Source: Phanerodontia chrysosporium
Lineage: Eukaryota; Basidiomycota; Agaricomycetes; Polyporales; Phanerochaetaceae
DNA: 64,000 nt
NCBI GenBank assembly: GCA_001910725.1
Contig: MJGA01000010.1
Location: 186,001 to 250,000, forward strand
Reading direction: 5' to 3'
Shown here in pieces: positions 10,839-22,865 of the stretch. Both the position numbers and the translations under genes were made by a program. Below the pieces are notes generated by a model. The model was not told the origin of the DNA, did no database searches, and saw only the letters and a program-made list of their open reading frames with translations. Numbering within the stretch: position 1 is the stretch's first letter; each line of letters opens with the position of its first letter.

Positions 10839-13722
10839 TTAGCTTCGCTCGCTATCGCTCGTCGCACTGTCGCTTTCGTCTTGACCCCAGACCGCGAACG
10901 CTCGCCGCGGATGCGCGTCGCCATCAAAGTCGACTTGGGGCTCCCTCGATCGTCTCCGCCGGTCTAGGGAGGCAGTGGGTGTCCTCAGGTTCTCGCCCTC
11001 GATATCGCGGTCGCGTGGTATGCGGTTCCTGCTTCCGTTCATTCCGCGCGGCGAATGGATGTCGTCCCGTGCGCCCTGCTCGCCATTGAGCGTAGGGTCA
11101 TGGTTCTGGTCCACAAGCGAGGTTGAGCTCGAGCCCGCTGATATCTGCGGCGACTGGAACTGCACGTGCCGCGGGGAGACCCGCGGTGGGTGCGGGTGCG
11201 CGCCGACGAAGCGGTCCGGGGTCTCGATGCCCGACTCGATGCCGCTCCGGCCGCTGCGCGAGCGCGACCGACGGTTGCGCTTGAGGATGGGGCTTCCCTG
11301 CGCTATCGCCCGCGCCGCGACCTCTGCGCGCTGCCTGGCCTTGGCATCATCGACCTCCTGCTCGACCGCCTTCTCGCGGCCAATGGATGAAGGAAGCGCG
11401 CCAAGTTGCTCTTGCGGTTGGTCAGGACTGGACTTCGCGTGGGGCGACGACGACTCCGCGGACGAGAGATCGTCAATGTCGAACTTTTCTTCTTCTTCTT
11501 CCTCCTCCTCCGTGGTGTCATCTTCATCGCCATCCTGCAATGCCTCCTCCTCTGGCGCGGAGGCAGACGCCGTCGACTGCGATGACGAACGCCGCCTGTG
11601 CCCTTTCTTAACCGGACTCTCCTCGACGACGACAAAGGACTTTTGCCGCTCGCGCTCGTTCCACTTCAGGGTCCGCGAGATGGATTGGAACCAATCTGTC
11701 GACTGGCTGATTGAACAGACTGTCGGGAATGGGTACTTGGATGCAGTAACCTTGATATGGTCGCCCTCTGTGAAACATGATCAGCATCCAGTCCAGGCGT
11801 CCACTTTGTAGATGCTTACGTTTGAGCTCAATCCGTCCGCGGCCGTCAAAGGACGCCCATGCTGTGCTTCGCGAGTTGAAGGGCACGCAAACCCGCAGTT
11901 CCATGGTGTCAGGCAGCAGCATGGGCCGGAAGGAGAGCGTATGCGGACATATGGGCGTGATAAGAATCGCGGGGATCTCGGGGTGAACAAGAGAACCACC
12001 GGCGGAGAGCTACGAAGGATTAGTCACACGCGCATACGGAAGGACGTAGACGCTTACCGAGTACGCGGTCGAACCTGTCGGCGTCGCAATCGTCAGACCG
12101 TCGGCCTGCACCGTGGTCAGGTGCTGCTCGTCGCCGAACAGCTCCAGCAGGCTGACGTAGGGGCTCGGGCCGCGATCGACGACAAGGTCATTGAGCACTT
12201 CGAACGACTCGACGGGCCGCGTCGTGTAGCACATGATCTCCTTGTCTTTCGTGCACCTGCTGTCGGGCATCCCACCCATGTGTCCTGACTCCAATGCTTC
12301 CCAGCCGCCCTTCTCCAGATTACGCATGAGAATCTCGCCCGTCTCTGCCTTCTTGATCGCGCGTCTACCCTTGCCTGGCTCGGGCGCGATGGCGCGATAG
12401 ACCGTGCAGGTGAAGCGCATGCGCAAGTTGACGCGGATGCCAGCATCGATCGCGCTGTCCATGACCGCCTGGTGGTCCGCGAAGTCAAAGTTCGTGAGGA
12501 AGCCGAGAGAGCCGAGCGCGAAAGGTAAGACTGGCGGAACGATGCGTTGGAAGAGCCATGATGTGAAAAGCACGGTACCGTCGCCGCCAAGGGTAACGAC
12601 AAAGTCGAACAGGTGAGGCTGGCGGCTGCACATTTCCGGCGTCCAATATCGGAGCTGGCCTTCTGGCATAGATGTGTCGCTCTTCGAAGAGCTTGACATA
12701 GACGCGAGCGAGGAGCTGCTGGACGAGCGCCGTCGAGGAACAGGCACGAACAACTCAGGGTGGTCTTTCTCCATCCCTGCCGCGTCAAATCGCCTTGATG
12801 TCTTCAACTGGTGATCCACATATCTAGAGCAGGTGTTTCAGTCTCAGCGCGGCGAGTGTATGCGCGTGGGGACGTACACAATGAGACCCCGACCGCCCTT
12901 GCGGGGCTTGAGCATCAGATAGAGAGCCAGCTCTCTCGTCAGCTTGATGAGGCGGTTGTCTCTGGCCTTGGTGACGATCAGGACAGATTGGATGTTCGAA
13001 TGCACGCGGGTGCGGCCTGGGGACGTCAGCGCGCGGCAGGGGAAGCATCGCCGTGGGCACTCACCGAGTTGCTTGCTCATCTCGCGCACGCCCACCGCCG
13101 TCTCTGCGAGCTGCTTGGTCAGGCTCCCCGCCGACTCCTCGTCCTCCTCCGCCTGGTGGTAGCCCGTCTCGTACGCGGGCTCTGTGATGCTGCCGTCGGG
13201 GTAGCCCTCGCCGAGGGGCTTCACGTCGCCCGCCTTGGGCGGGCCGTCGATGCGGGCCTCCTGCTGCGCCTTCTGATGCTTGCCGCGGAGCCATTCCGTG
13301 AAGGACGCTCCCTGGAGCTGCGAGTGCACGAAACACGGGGACCGCATAGGAGAGGATGCTCGTCGTTCTTGGGCAACATGCGAGGGCCGTGGAGATTTCA
13401 TGTTTGGCGTCAAGCTAGCGTTCGTGAGTGGGCTCGTCACGGGCAGGCTGTGAGCGTGATTCTTGACGTATGTTGGCACGGCCGTGTTCGGCGTCGAGCC
13501 CCTGGAAGAAACGTTCTGGGCGAGAGGCGAAGGCTGGTTGTCGATGATGATGTCTGGGTTCAAGTCTGAAAAGGTTTGCTGAATCCGGAGGCTTGACGGA
13601 CGGCTGCTCCTCCGCGAAAGGGAAGGGCGATCGAGGATGTCACGATCTACGTTCGACATCGGGGGCATGGGGCTTTGAGGTGGAGTCGAGAAAGTCTCGT
13701 CGTCGGCTGCCGGCGAGAACAT
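10839..13722 (-). CDS. NAD kinase (ATP-NAD kinase) with long disordered tails
   Basis: NAD kinase phosphorylates NAD to NADP and supplies cellular NADPH. It starts at 13722 ([15 protein letters not shown]) with about 200 Ser/Pro-rich residues. The catalytic region follows: [19 protein letters not shown], then [12 protein letters not shown] with the diagnostic GGDGT (12574-12588), [24 protein letters not shown] and the TPTGSTAYS nucleotide loop. After the domain ([16 protein letters not shown]) comes an acidic, Ser/Arg-rich tail of more than 200 residues with a Glu run around 11487-11510, ending at 10839. Several introns join in frame. The tails are much longer than in bacterial enzymes, and similar extensions are common in fungi. 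The function is secure; regulation through the tails is inference. Confidence 0.92.
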
Positions 13723-15521
13723 GGTGTGCGGCGGTGGGACAGAGGGCAGAAAACGAAGGACTGCGAGCTGCTTTACGCAAATTATAGGGCCTCGGCACGG
13801 CTACGTAGAGTTGTCCAGACAACCAGGAGATTTTGAAGATCTCTGCTGAACAATCTTGAGGTCGCCAAGCTCGAGGAGGTAGACGTTGAGTCCAAGTATT
13901 GTGGCTCGGTGGGCAACATCAGCGGCCTCGGCGAGATCTGTGCCGCCATTTTATGATAAGGTCGGCCCTGCGGGAAGGGCAGGTCCGGTATAAACTTGCG
14001 TCTGTACGTGGCGGCCTGTGGCAGGAAAGCGGGATATCTAGACTCGAGCATGCCACGGTTGCCATCAGACGGCGCACAACGATCTCTTGTTCGATGTTCG
14101 GACATTGCAGACGATCTTTCGCAACGCCGTAGTGTGTAATAAGGCTGATGCATTTATTGACCTGTCTACCTGCAGTGACATCTTGGATAGGACGAAGTAG
14201 ATGGAGGCCAGAACACAAGCTCTCTCCTTTAGCGGGCGCGCCGGCCGGCCGGCAAAGCGCAGGACTATACGCACGACTCGTCCGGTGCCTTCCACGGCAA
14301 TGGCCACGTTCGTTCGCGTGATACGAGGGGTCTACTTGGAGGAAGGACGCGTCGTGAGATGCCGGAGATTAGCGGGTGCAAGAGTCGCTAAAAGGAAAGC
14401 AACTTCTCTGGCTTGTATTTGTGCTGCACATTACGTATGTGTATAGCTTACCTATAAGTTACCACAAGTGCAACGTCAGCACTACTACTACGTATCTTCT
14501 CTGTAATTCGGCTCACCTGCAGCTCTTGGAGTCGTAGGCTTGCGCCCAGCCATCCCGCTTTCCATTACCAAGGTTTTCACCTGTCTATTTCGATAGAGAG
14601 AATGCAAAAAAGTCGTGTTATTGGTTGAGTCGTGAATCAATGCATGGTGGCTGCGGAGATCGGGGCTTAAGCTTCAAGTGCACGCAAGATAATTGACACT
14701 CATGCCCTTCTTGTCAGAACCGAGCAGTCTTGCGAGCCTGATGGCGATGAAACCCGCGTTACTAAATATCGTTGGAAATATGGAGGAGGATAATATGGAC
14801 CACAGGCTACTGAGTGGAGCTGATGCTGTGCATATACCCCGCGTACCGTTGTAGAAGGACCTGGAAAGCCTCATGGTCCGCGAGCAGTGGGCTAGGAGTA
14901 TGCGTGTGTAGAGAGCATTCGCGCAACCGGCCGCAGCACTGGCATTTCAACTCGAAAGGGAGCCCAGGATCTCCTTGAGTGTGTGGTGGATGCAGCGACT
15001 ACCGCATATGCATAAAATCAGCCAATTTCCCCTGAGGAACGCTCCTCCGCTCGCTCAGGATTCATCGAGGCAACGCAGGCACCTAGTGATCAATGATGTA
15101 GTAAAGCAACATCATATGGTGAAGACTATACAGTGAAACGTAGCACTGACGTCGTGGCACGGTGAAGGTTGGTCCGTGACTCGGGGTCGGCGAATTGTTT
15201 TGCATCTCTAGAACGCCCAGAGACGATAAAAAAACCAGATATACCTAGAATTACGTTTAGTCCACAATATGGGAGGGATGATACAAGGTATAAGGTATGT
15301 TCAAGACGAACTCACGACTTCGCCTCGAAACGGACCTTAAGGACACACTCGGCACTTGCCGCGCGCCACGAAGCCAGCAACAGGCGCCCTCTCACCGATG
15401 CTCACGTGTAACTTCCGTTCGACGTTCACGCATGGATCCCGAACAAACATCCAGAACACCGGCCAATATGAAGTCAGAATCAAAGGGTGAAATCTTGTCA
15501 CAACCATTACGATCAAGCACC
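13723..15521. other. Intergenic region
   Basis: About 1.8 kb without a supported gene. It holds the promoter of the NAD kinase gene at its left end. Open frames at 13782-14307 are short and without motifs. A GGCC/GGCGCGCC-rich palindromic patch lies near 14235-14253. The part from 14300 to 15500 is AT-richer than the flanks and looks inert. Confidence 0.4.
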
Positions 15522-17092
15522 TCAAGTCCTCTCAACATAAGCCTGTGAGCGAGAACTTGAATGAAGTTCGACTGAACCATCTCCATAGGCTAGCAAACAC
15601 CGCGCTGCCTCCCAGGATGCTGGACTAGCAAACCATTCGTCAAAGTAGCTCGTAGTATCTTGAAATCCTTCTGGTGACAGCCCTGGCTTATGAGGAGAGC
15701 TTTCAGCTTCGCATGTATGACTCTTCGGTGCCTGAGACTCGGCTCGGATGAGCGAACTATTGAGCCTATGGCGTAGAGTGATAACAGGATGGCTTACCGC
15801 CTGCGAGGGGTAAAATCGATGGGTGCCATGCTCATGAGCAGGCTCCGCCAGAGGCAGGTCGACGGTCAGTGTAGCGCGAGCAGAAGCCCCTCTGTCGACC
15901 GGTGGAGGCGTTGAATGGCCCTGAACAGTCCGTCCCACTTGGGGGATAGGCTGGGTGCTGGCGCGCCCATGAGTAGAAGGGACGGGTGTTGCTTTTTTCT
16001 GCCCGAGAGTGTGGGCGAAACTTCGGGGTGAGTGCGTGGCTAAGCTCGCTGTAGGTGCTGATTGGAGGCGCAGGTGAGCAGGCAGTCCCCACGTCTGGCC
16101 TTGACGGAACGACAGGTTCGAGGGACGAGGTTTGCCTTGTAGCACGCTCTGCGTAGCTCCTTGAAGAGCCGGGTCTGTTTTGATCCTTAGGCCTGACGGA
16201 CATGTAACCCTGATTAAGGCCAGGTGAGATGTCCCCGACAGGACATGCGCGGTTACTAGCAGGACGAGGAAGGATGGACTGAAGGGTGTGGTGCTTTCCA
16301 GCTTGGCTTACCAGGCCGTCCAGTTGAAGGGAACATCCGATAGATGGCGTCAGAGCCGTTGGACGTGCATTGCTTGTGACTGGACGGGTCGAGCGAACAT
16401 CATCTCGAGCGTCTTGCTGGCAAGGTGAGATGGAGAAGGACGGTCCAGATTCGACAATACTAGAGGTAGACGTGGGAGAGTAGGATGTGATGTGCTGCAC
16501 AGAACGTCTTGGAAGAGCATGGACCGGACGTGCGCTGGATGGTCCTTCCTGTGGATGAGCGCGAGCCACCGCGGTCGAGCTCTGAGAACTCCTAGAACTC
16601 GACGCTACGCCAGGAGGTGATTGAGTAGGTGATGAATCTCTGGTAGGCGGTGGAGGATCAGCTGTTTCGGTGGGGATGTCTTGCACATCCTCCGTAGCGG
16701 CATTCTCTCGTCCGCCGGCTTCAGGCTCAGGAGTGCTGCCACGAGGAGGAAGAAATGAGCAGCATCGTTCCGCTTCCATATCGTGTCCAAGTTCTCTACA
16801 AACTCTTCAGCAGGCTGAGACGGCGGCGGGTCACCGCACGCGAAGAGCGCTGCGAGCGCGGCGTCGTGTGTAAGTTACGCGGGCTGGTGCAGTCGTCGAC
16901 GTAGTTGAAGTGTTCGAGGCCCTTCGCCAACCAAGGCTCCCTTGTCCGCGCATCGAGCTCAATCCGCGCCTGCAAGGCCTCGCTGTGTTCGTGCTGGAGG
17001 GCGAAGCCGATGAGCGCCTTGACTAATTGCCTCTTCTCCCGCTTGACGTCCGCATCGTCGTCCGCCTGTCTTTTGCGTTTGTTTGCGGGCAT
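15522..17092 (-). CDS. Hypothetical disordered Ser/Pro-rich protein
   Basis: No family is recognised. The start at 17092 gives a basic N-terminus (MPANKRKRQADDDADVKREK) with a nuclear-localisation-like cluster, then a helical segment (LVKALIGFALQHEHSEAL). After an intron, a segment with FVENLDTIWKRNDAAHFF continues, then long Ser/Pro/Thr-rich sequence. The frame appears to shift by one base near 16757 and again near the A-run at about 15998. The end at 15522 assumes these are sequence errors or undetected splicing; without that the frame stops at 15832. The final part (FQDTTSYFDEWFASPASWEAA) looks coding. This is probably a nuclear protein, but that is inference. Confidence 0.5.
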
Positions 17093-17475
17093 CGAGGAAG
17101 GCAGGGAGTAGTCGAGACGGGTAGTGTCAAGGGGCAGTTGGGAAACGCGTCCAGGCAGCAAAGGTTGAACAGAAGGCGGGGTTGTGCTTGATCCGAGGCG
17201 GAGTGTTACTCAACAAGGGCCGCATGGAAATCAACTGGACAAATACTTTCGTTACGGCGCCACATACCGGGAGTAATGTTAACTAAGTCATTCTGATACT
17301 GTCGGAGACCCTGTAGGGTAACGCACTAACGTCAATCATTGATAGAACACTGGTTTTTCGCGTAACATGCGAACAGAGTAGTACGTTCGAACAAACGCAA
17401 GCCTGAGTAACAAATGTTCAGAATACACAACTCCCGCAACGATAAGACTCACCAATGCTCTAACATCTGATAACT
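17093..17475. other. Intergenic region
   Basis: Short AT-richer spacer between two minus-strand genes. No feature is visible beyond the presumed promoter of the 17092 gene. Confidence 0.4.
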
Positions 17476-18669
17476 CTAGAAATGCGTTGTCTCAAGCCAT
17501 CTATGTATCAGATTATGTCCCTCGGAGCGTTCAGGCTCGAACCCCGGGATCGCCATGAAGTTGTGGAAAGCATCCGGAAATTCATGATACTCCACGTTTC
17601 TCTCTCCGAGATCCTTCATCATCCTCCTCCGCAGAACCCTAGCCTGATCGCGCAACGTCTCTGCCCCTCCGACAATGATCATCGTACGCGGAAACCCTCG
17701 AACGAGACCTCGTCGTCACGTAACAGCTCGGACGCGGGAGAGATGTAGCGGTTGGTTTCTGCGGCCTTCCAGCCCAGCGGGCCCAGATACTGGCGAATGA
17801 GCAGGGTCCAGCGGGATCGAACGTATCGACGAAGTCTGACTCGAGATTGGTGTAGAGAGATGAGTTAGGCTCGTGTCCACGAACGCTGAGGTCAACCCAA
17901 GGCGAGAGGAGGACCAATGCGCCCGGTGCCGGGGGCACAGGGGAGTCACCGTGCGCACGTTGCTCGACGAGGTATCGCGCCAGAGCAAGGGCCAGATTCG
18001 CTCCGGCTGAGTCTCCCGAGAGGACGATATTCTCCGGTGCGAAACCTACGTGACTGACGAGGTAGTGGTAACCCGCGATTGCGTCGAGCAGCGCCGCGGG
18101 GAACGGATGAGTCGGCGCGTCCGCAGGACCTTGCGTACGCCGGTACTCGAGGTTGAACAGCCGGTGGATGCTGCGGGACTGCTTGAGGATCCCACGTGGA
18201 CAGTGCGCCGACGTGTCGCGGGGATTGGCTGAGAAGCGCGCGAAGGCACCGCCGTGAAGGTGGTAGATGACCTTCTCCTCATCTGCCGGGGTAGCTCCTG
18301 ACGGGATATCGTGACCTGGCTTGTCGTACCAGTATCCGGGAATCCGAATGCAATCGGTCCCTGCTAGGGTTGCCCATTCCTTGACTTCGCCGCGAATGAG
18401 ATGGGGCGTAGGCGGCACCCAGATGCCTTTGATGCCTGTGCCGGTGACAATACCAGTGTGGTCGGGGGAATCGCTCCCTGTCGGACGAGACGAAGACTCG
18501 CCATGCTTGATGTACTGAAGGACAACCGTGCGGAGGACGGTCCAGGTGGGGCGCGGGCGACTTCTTCTCGGTATAGCTTTGATTACCCAGAGGGCAAGTG
18601 GAAGACGATGATCGTGAGTAGTTCGATGACTTGCATAACGGTTTGCACCGTGATATATCGCCGGGTCAT
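17476..18669 (-). CDS. HSL-type alpha/beta hydrolase, frame interrupted
   Basis: The hormone-sensitive-lipase class of esterases/lipases. Landmarks in order are an N-terminal hydrophobic helix (ELLTIIVFHLP), PRPTWTVLRTVVLQYIKH, the oxyanion motif HLHGGAF, the nucleophile GDSAGANLALALARYL, SPWVDLSVRG, RYISPASELL and the catalytic-His element PDAFHNF near the C-terminus (stop at 17476). The protein would be about 350 residues. Two one-base losses break it: near 18590-18600, between the helix and the following RRSRPRP segment, and near 17690-17705, before TMIIVGGAETL. A 44-nt intron around 17800-17845 is also needed. The start at 18669 is tentative. Because core genes in the window show similar losses, assembly error is as likely as pseudogenisation. 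Confidence 0.65.
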
Positions 18670-19408
18670 GGCGAAACGGGCCAGAGGAGCAGGTGTTGGT
18701 CCAGGTAGAGCTCTTCCTTGTAGCAATTCACACGACTGGTGGCTTGAACAACTGCCTAGATACGCTATCAGATTAAAGTTACGCAGTTGTAACTCGCGGG
18801 AGCGCAGCAGGGTCGTGTACGTCGTCTATATTCGTACCTTGCGTTGAACGTCATGATATCGAATGTCATCGTTGCTGAGTTCAACCGGGAGTTGGTCCCC
18901 GAGTGAGCGTGGGTGATACTGGGATGCTATCGCAACAGCCAGCATCTTGTGAACTCTTCTTCCGAAGAACAGTGAATAAAGCTGCAAAAGCCGAAGACGT
19001 CTCCGCAAACTAAGGCAGGTACGGAGTGCAAAGCTCATTATCAGGGGTTTATTTTCGTTCGTACAAGTACCACATCGGGGTTATCCGAGAAACTGCATTG
19101 ATGATGCCTCCCTTGCAAACCTCCACCGCTAAACTGGGTAGCAGAAGAGGCAGTTCTCTTGATATCGAGGCGAGAATATATTCGTTGCCGAGTGAAGTTT
19201 ATTGATCACCGTATACTGATACAAATGTGCTATAATACACGAGCTGTCTCGGATAGCATCGAAGACTTGAATACTACGATGTGATGCCAGTACGCCCTCG
19301 AGAGGACGGGAGAAGAGAAGTTTGACGAGATCAACCTGGCCTGAGAGCTTGTACGGCTTTAGGGTTGTCAGTCGAGGTACGCATACGGTATAGATGCGAC
19401 CCAGGCCG
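18670..19408. other. Intergenic region
   Basis: No gene is supported. The 164-residue minus-strand frame from 19129 overlaps the last exon of the HMG gene in another frame and is a shadow. Confidence 0.4.
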
Positions 19409-20694
19409 CTAACCGGAAAGATATGCAAGATCCCAGTACGAGGTTTGGTGATAAGAGGCGAGTTCGATGTCGTAGAGACCGTCATTTCCGGTCCATTGAT
19501 GTTCATAGACTGGCGCTGAGGGTGAAGACCAGGAGTGAGACGAAGGCTGCTCGGCGTACACCATCGGGTTGTAAGCAAGTTGGACTTGGTCGTTCGTGAA
19601 GTGAGAAATGAGCGGCGAGTCATTGGGCAAAGGAGGGGTATGGAGGGTGTTTCCGAGATCTTGCGGTGTTACGCCTTCAGGGAGTCCGAGACCCGCAAGT
19701 ACGGAATGGAAGGACGGGCTAGAGCTATAGGTATTGACTGCTCCCCCTGTGCGCGTGCGGTCGGTATGCCTCGAGCCGCCGTATAGAGAATATCCGCTCG
19801 CTGTGACCGCTGCAATCCGGCTGTATGGAAGCTGTTTTTGCTCTGCAGTCTCAATGAGCTAGCAAATGAATGTAAGCCTGAGTGCTGATGCTGAGTCCAA
19901 GACATACTGACCTCGTACACTGGCTTCCCTGCTGTCGATGGAGCCGGTTTCGAGGATTGGGTTCGACGTTGCCGCTTCGCTGGCCTACCCTCCGCATCCG
20001 GACCCGCACTGGTCGACACGGCCTCTTCTACGCCCAAAGGACCAGCAGACGTACCCTCGCGCGGAGACTGCCCTTTTCCTTTCCCCGGACATTTGGAGTT
20101 TCCTGTGTCATCCTTCTGGCCGGCCTTACGCGTTCGACGCGTCCGCGTCCGCGTCCTCTTCCCGCCCGCCGTAGCCTCCGCATTCTCCTGCTCGCGCAAA
20201 ATGCGCGTTTCCTCGACAGCGCGGGCGCGCCACACGTCCTGCTCCGCCGCTGTGAGCGCTCGCCACGCCGCCCCTGCCGTCCGCGACAACTCGATGCCCT
20301 GTGCGAAGTTCATTTTGCCGCCGCTGGCCGCCTCCGCCTCGCGGTGCCGTGCTCTCCGGTAGACCATGAAGCCATTTAGTGCACGTTTCTCCTTAGGCGG
20401 GGCTTGCGGCTCCGGAAGTATGAGGGTCGATTCGGGTTCATCTAGGGCGATGGCTTGCGGCGGAGCAGCTAGTACCTCAGTATTGACGAGTTCATGGGTC
20501 AGCGGCGGGTGGTTCGAAAGGATCACTGCAGTGACTGGAGGTGGCGGGACAGAGGAGCGATGGTGGCTGACCGCGCTAGGTATTGGTGGATAGTGCGAAC
20601 TCGTCGAACCGTGCGAGACTAGAGTATCCGGAATGTTAAAGGACGCAGGCGGCCCAAAGTTGAAATCGAAATCGAGGCCGAATACGTGAGGCAT
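19409..20694 (-). CDS. HMG-box DNA-binding protein
   Basis: A probable nuclear DNA-binding regulator. The start at 20694 (MPHVFGLDFDFNFGPP) is followed by a Pro/Ser-rich region of about 100 residues. The HMG box follows: PPKEKRALNGFMVYRRARHR, then MNFAQGIELSRTAGAAWRAL and AEQDVWRARAVEE, which is the box with the expected Phe/Tyr and Trp core positions. A strongly basic stretch (KRTRTRTRRTRK) and a second cluster (RPAKRQRR) follow as likely nuclear localisation signals. One 51-nt intron (donor after KPVYE, GTCAGT) joins to LIETAEQKQLPYSRIAAV, and the protein ends at 19409 after a Tyr/Ser/Pro-rich C-terminal part typical of activation regions. Targets are unknown. It is not next to recognisable mating-type genes. 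Confidence 0.8.
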
Positions 20695-21378
20695 TATGAT
20701 AGATCTAGTGTATTGTGGTCGTCGTAAAAGGCGTGAGTGGGGTTGGAAGGCGCGAGCCTCGGTCGGAGGAGGGTGGGGGCCGCTCCCAAGAAGCGGTTGT
20801 ACGGTCAAGGGGGGTGCACGGCGGCTTTTATTTCCCAGACGTTGGTCTCGCCCCAAGGTGTCTGGGCATCGGAGTATGAACACGGGCCACTCATGCGTCA
20901 GGTCGAACTTGCGTCCCCAGTACGAGCGCGATGTTTTCTTGACGTCGGCGACCCATACGGCTACATCCAAGAACGTCTGGCACGGGTATGGCTGTCACGA
21001 TGTATGAACCAATCTTGCTTGTCACGCCCGGTAGAGAACGTGGGGGTCGTGCAACGCTGCCGGAGACAACGCACCAGGGTATACTTCATGAACCGTAGAC
21101 TCACGAGAGGAGTACGATGGTCTTTGGGCAGCCAACCGGGCCGGGCACATCCTGGTTTCGTTCTGTTCCACCTGCAGCTTTAGCGTGTTAACGGGACATC
21201 AACGACGTACACCTATAACGACGTTCTTGACATATCGTTCCACGCATTGACGGTGTCACGTAGCAAAATGAGTGCGTAGATGAGATATTCCAGCAGCAGC
21301 TACTCGACAGTCGGACTGCTATCTAGGTTGGGTCTTGCTGGGGGATATCCCTTGAGGGGCTCTCTGCAGCAAAATCAA
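20695..21378. other. Intergenic region
   Basis: This holds the promoter of the HMG-box gene and the 3' flank of the EMI1-like gene. Open frames on the plus strand (20696-21183) are shadow-like. No repeat was found. Confidence 0.4.
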
Positions 21379-21864
21379 TCAACGCGTCATGAGAGATACG
21401 GCTTTCTCAACGTACGTTCTGACCTCCCACACGTCCTCGCTGCTGTTGGTCATCCGGCGACGAGCCCACCACTCCGCTCTGCGACGGATCCACGCATCAT
21501 ACTTCTCTTGCGGATGCATTCCCTTATTGCTCATGCAATACTTGAAGTCTTCGAGCTTGTGTCCGCACTCGGACATTTGGCCGTACCTGTACAGGGACTT
21601 CATCTGGGCAGCAACCACTGCGCGAGTGTGAGCTCATGCGGGTGAAGACGCGACGTGAAGCGACGCACCATTGCATTGCAGAAACAAGTCAAATAGTTTT
21701 GTACATGATGGGATGTCGTCTGGAGTAGGATGTACCTTGCGCAGATACGCCTCTTCCTGCTTGACTGCGGTCTCAAAGTCGAGCGAAGACATGAACGTTG
21801 CGTGCAGCGCGGGCATTCCGCTGCAGCTGGATTTCATTTCGTAATTAATTTCTTCCTTGTCCAT
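21379..21864 (-). CDS. DUF3128 / EMI1-like twin-cysteine protein
   Basis: A small conserved fungal protein of the DUF3128 family, whose yeast member is Early Meiotic Induction protein 1. Exon 1 starts at 21864 (MDKEEINYEMKSSCSG) and ends with the motif CTKLFDLFLQCNG. A short intron with donor GTGCGT and acceptor CGCGCAG follows, then exon 2 with VVAAQMKSLYRYGQMSECG, KLEDFKYCMSNKG and EKYDAWIRRRAEWWARR. The paired Cys motifs (C-x8-C before and C-x8-C after the splice) are characteristic. The length is about 155 residues, close to the family. A mitochondrial or membrane role is suggested by family knowledge, not by this sequence. Confidence 0.85.
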
Positions 21865-22145
21865 TTTTGTGACTTAGATGGACTTTGTGGCGCTCCAGAG
21901 GGTTTTTCGACCTTCTACCACTGCCGTGGGTTCCACATCCGATGCATAATAAGGCTACTGTTATTGCAGTATGGAAAGAAACTGAGGACTACCTCCTCAT
22001 CTACTTAGTCTAGAACGACAGGTTTCTATGAGCCATCACTCAATTATCTTGTCTGAACGGTGCCTGATCATGGCGAGCCAATCTTATCTCAGAGTTGCCA
22101 TATGCATAAGCCACAGGGCCTGACGGGACTCTGCTCACAACCATC
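21865..22145. promoter_or_regulatory. Short divergent intergenic region
   Basis: 281 bp separate two divergently transcribed genes (EMI1-like leftward, small unknown protein rightward), so this is likely a shared promoter region. No clear TATA box is present on either side. Confidence 0.35.
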
Positions 22146-22430
22146 ATGACTTCGAAGCCAAACCCTCTCTCTCTGAACGACACTCTGCGTGACCTTGCAC
22201 TACTACGGGCTTGCGACGTTGACCTCTCGGGCGTGCTACCCTCCGAAGCGTCCCCGGACCAGAAGCTCCCAGCAGACGCGTCCGTCGACCGCTCATACGA
22301 CTTCGTTCGCGAAGCGCGGGCAGCTTTGAAGGTGTTGAACAGGGGAGAAGTTGAGAAACAAGAAACCCGTGTTGAAGATATTAGGAGCGCACTAGAGGAC
22401 GTTATGCGCGGTTTGGAAAGCCATTCATGA
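22146..22430 (+). CDS. Small hypothetical protein, 94 residues
   Basis: Intronless open frame with ATG at 22146 (MTSKPNPLSLNDTLRDLALL). It is acidic and helix-rich, with a likely amphipathic C-terminal helix (VEDIRSALEDVMRGLESH) and a central RSYDFVREARAALKVL. It has no signal peptide or transmembrane segment. The amino-acid composition looks like real protein and not a GC shadow, and the gene is divergent from the EMI1-like gene. The family is not recognised. Confidence 0.6.
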   Translation: MTSKPNPLSLNDTLRDLALLRACDVDLSGVLPSEASPDQKLPADASVDRSYDFVREARAALKVLNRGEVEKQETRVEDIRSALEDVMRGLESHS

Positions 22431-22865
22431 GCCTCCGTCTTCCGACCAATACCATGCAGGTAAGTCGTCTCAAAAGTCGGAAGCCCGACAGTACATATCA
22501 CTGAGTCAAGCTCCGCCACGCTGTCCGCTAGGTGTTCTGTGAAACTCGGCGCAAAGAGCTACGTTCCTTTGTACCAGTGATCGAAATCCAGGAATTGCAC
22601 CTCATCGCTGTTGCGTGCTCGGCGCGATGCCCACAATCTGACACCGAATCTACATGTCCTGAACACAAGACTGTGCCTGCATGATGGTGCAGAGCGCAAT
22701 AAACTCCGTCTCATTGCACGTAGCCAATCACTCGCTCGCAGATAACGCGATTTCTCGTGTTTCATGTGAGCAAGTGGGACGAACGACCATGTGCTGCTCG
22801 TTATGCGCCGACGTTGCAGAAGTATATATAGTGTCAGATATTCCTGGTACCAGCCAACCCTTACT
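22431..22865. other. Intergenic region
   Basis: Nothing recognisable except a TATATATAG-like sequence at about 22822-22832, roughly 40 bp before the GNAT relic start. Confidence 0.4.

Noticed and set aside
19409..20694. Mating-type locus based on the HMG-box gene
   Set aside because: No homeodomain, pheromone or receptor genes are nearby, and agaricomycete mating-type loci are built from those.
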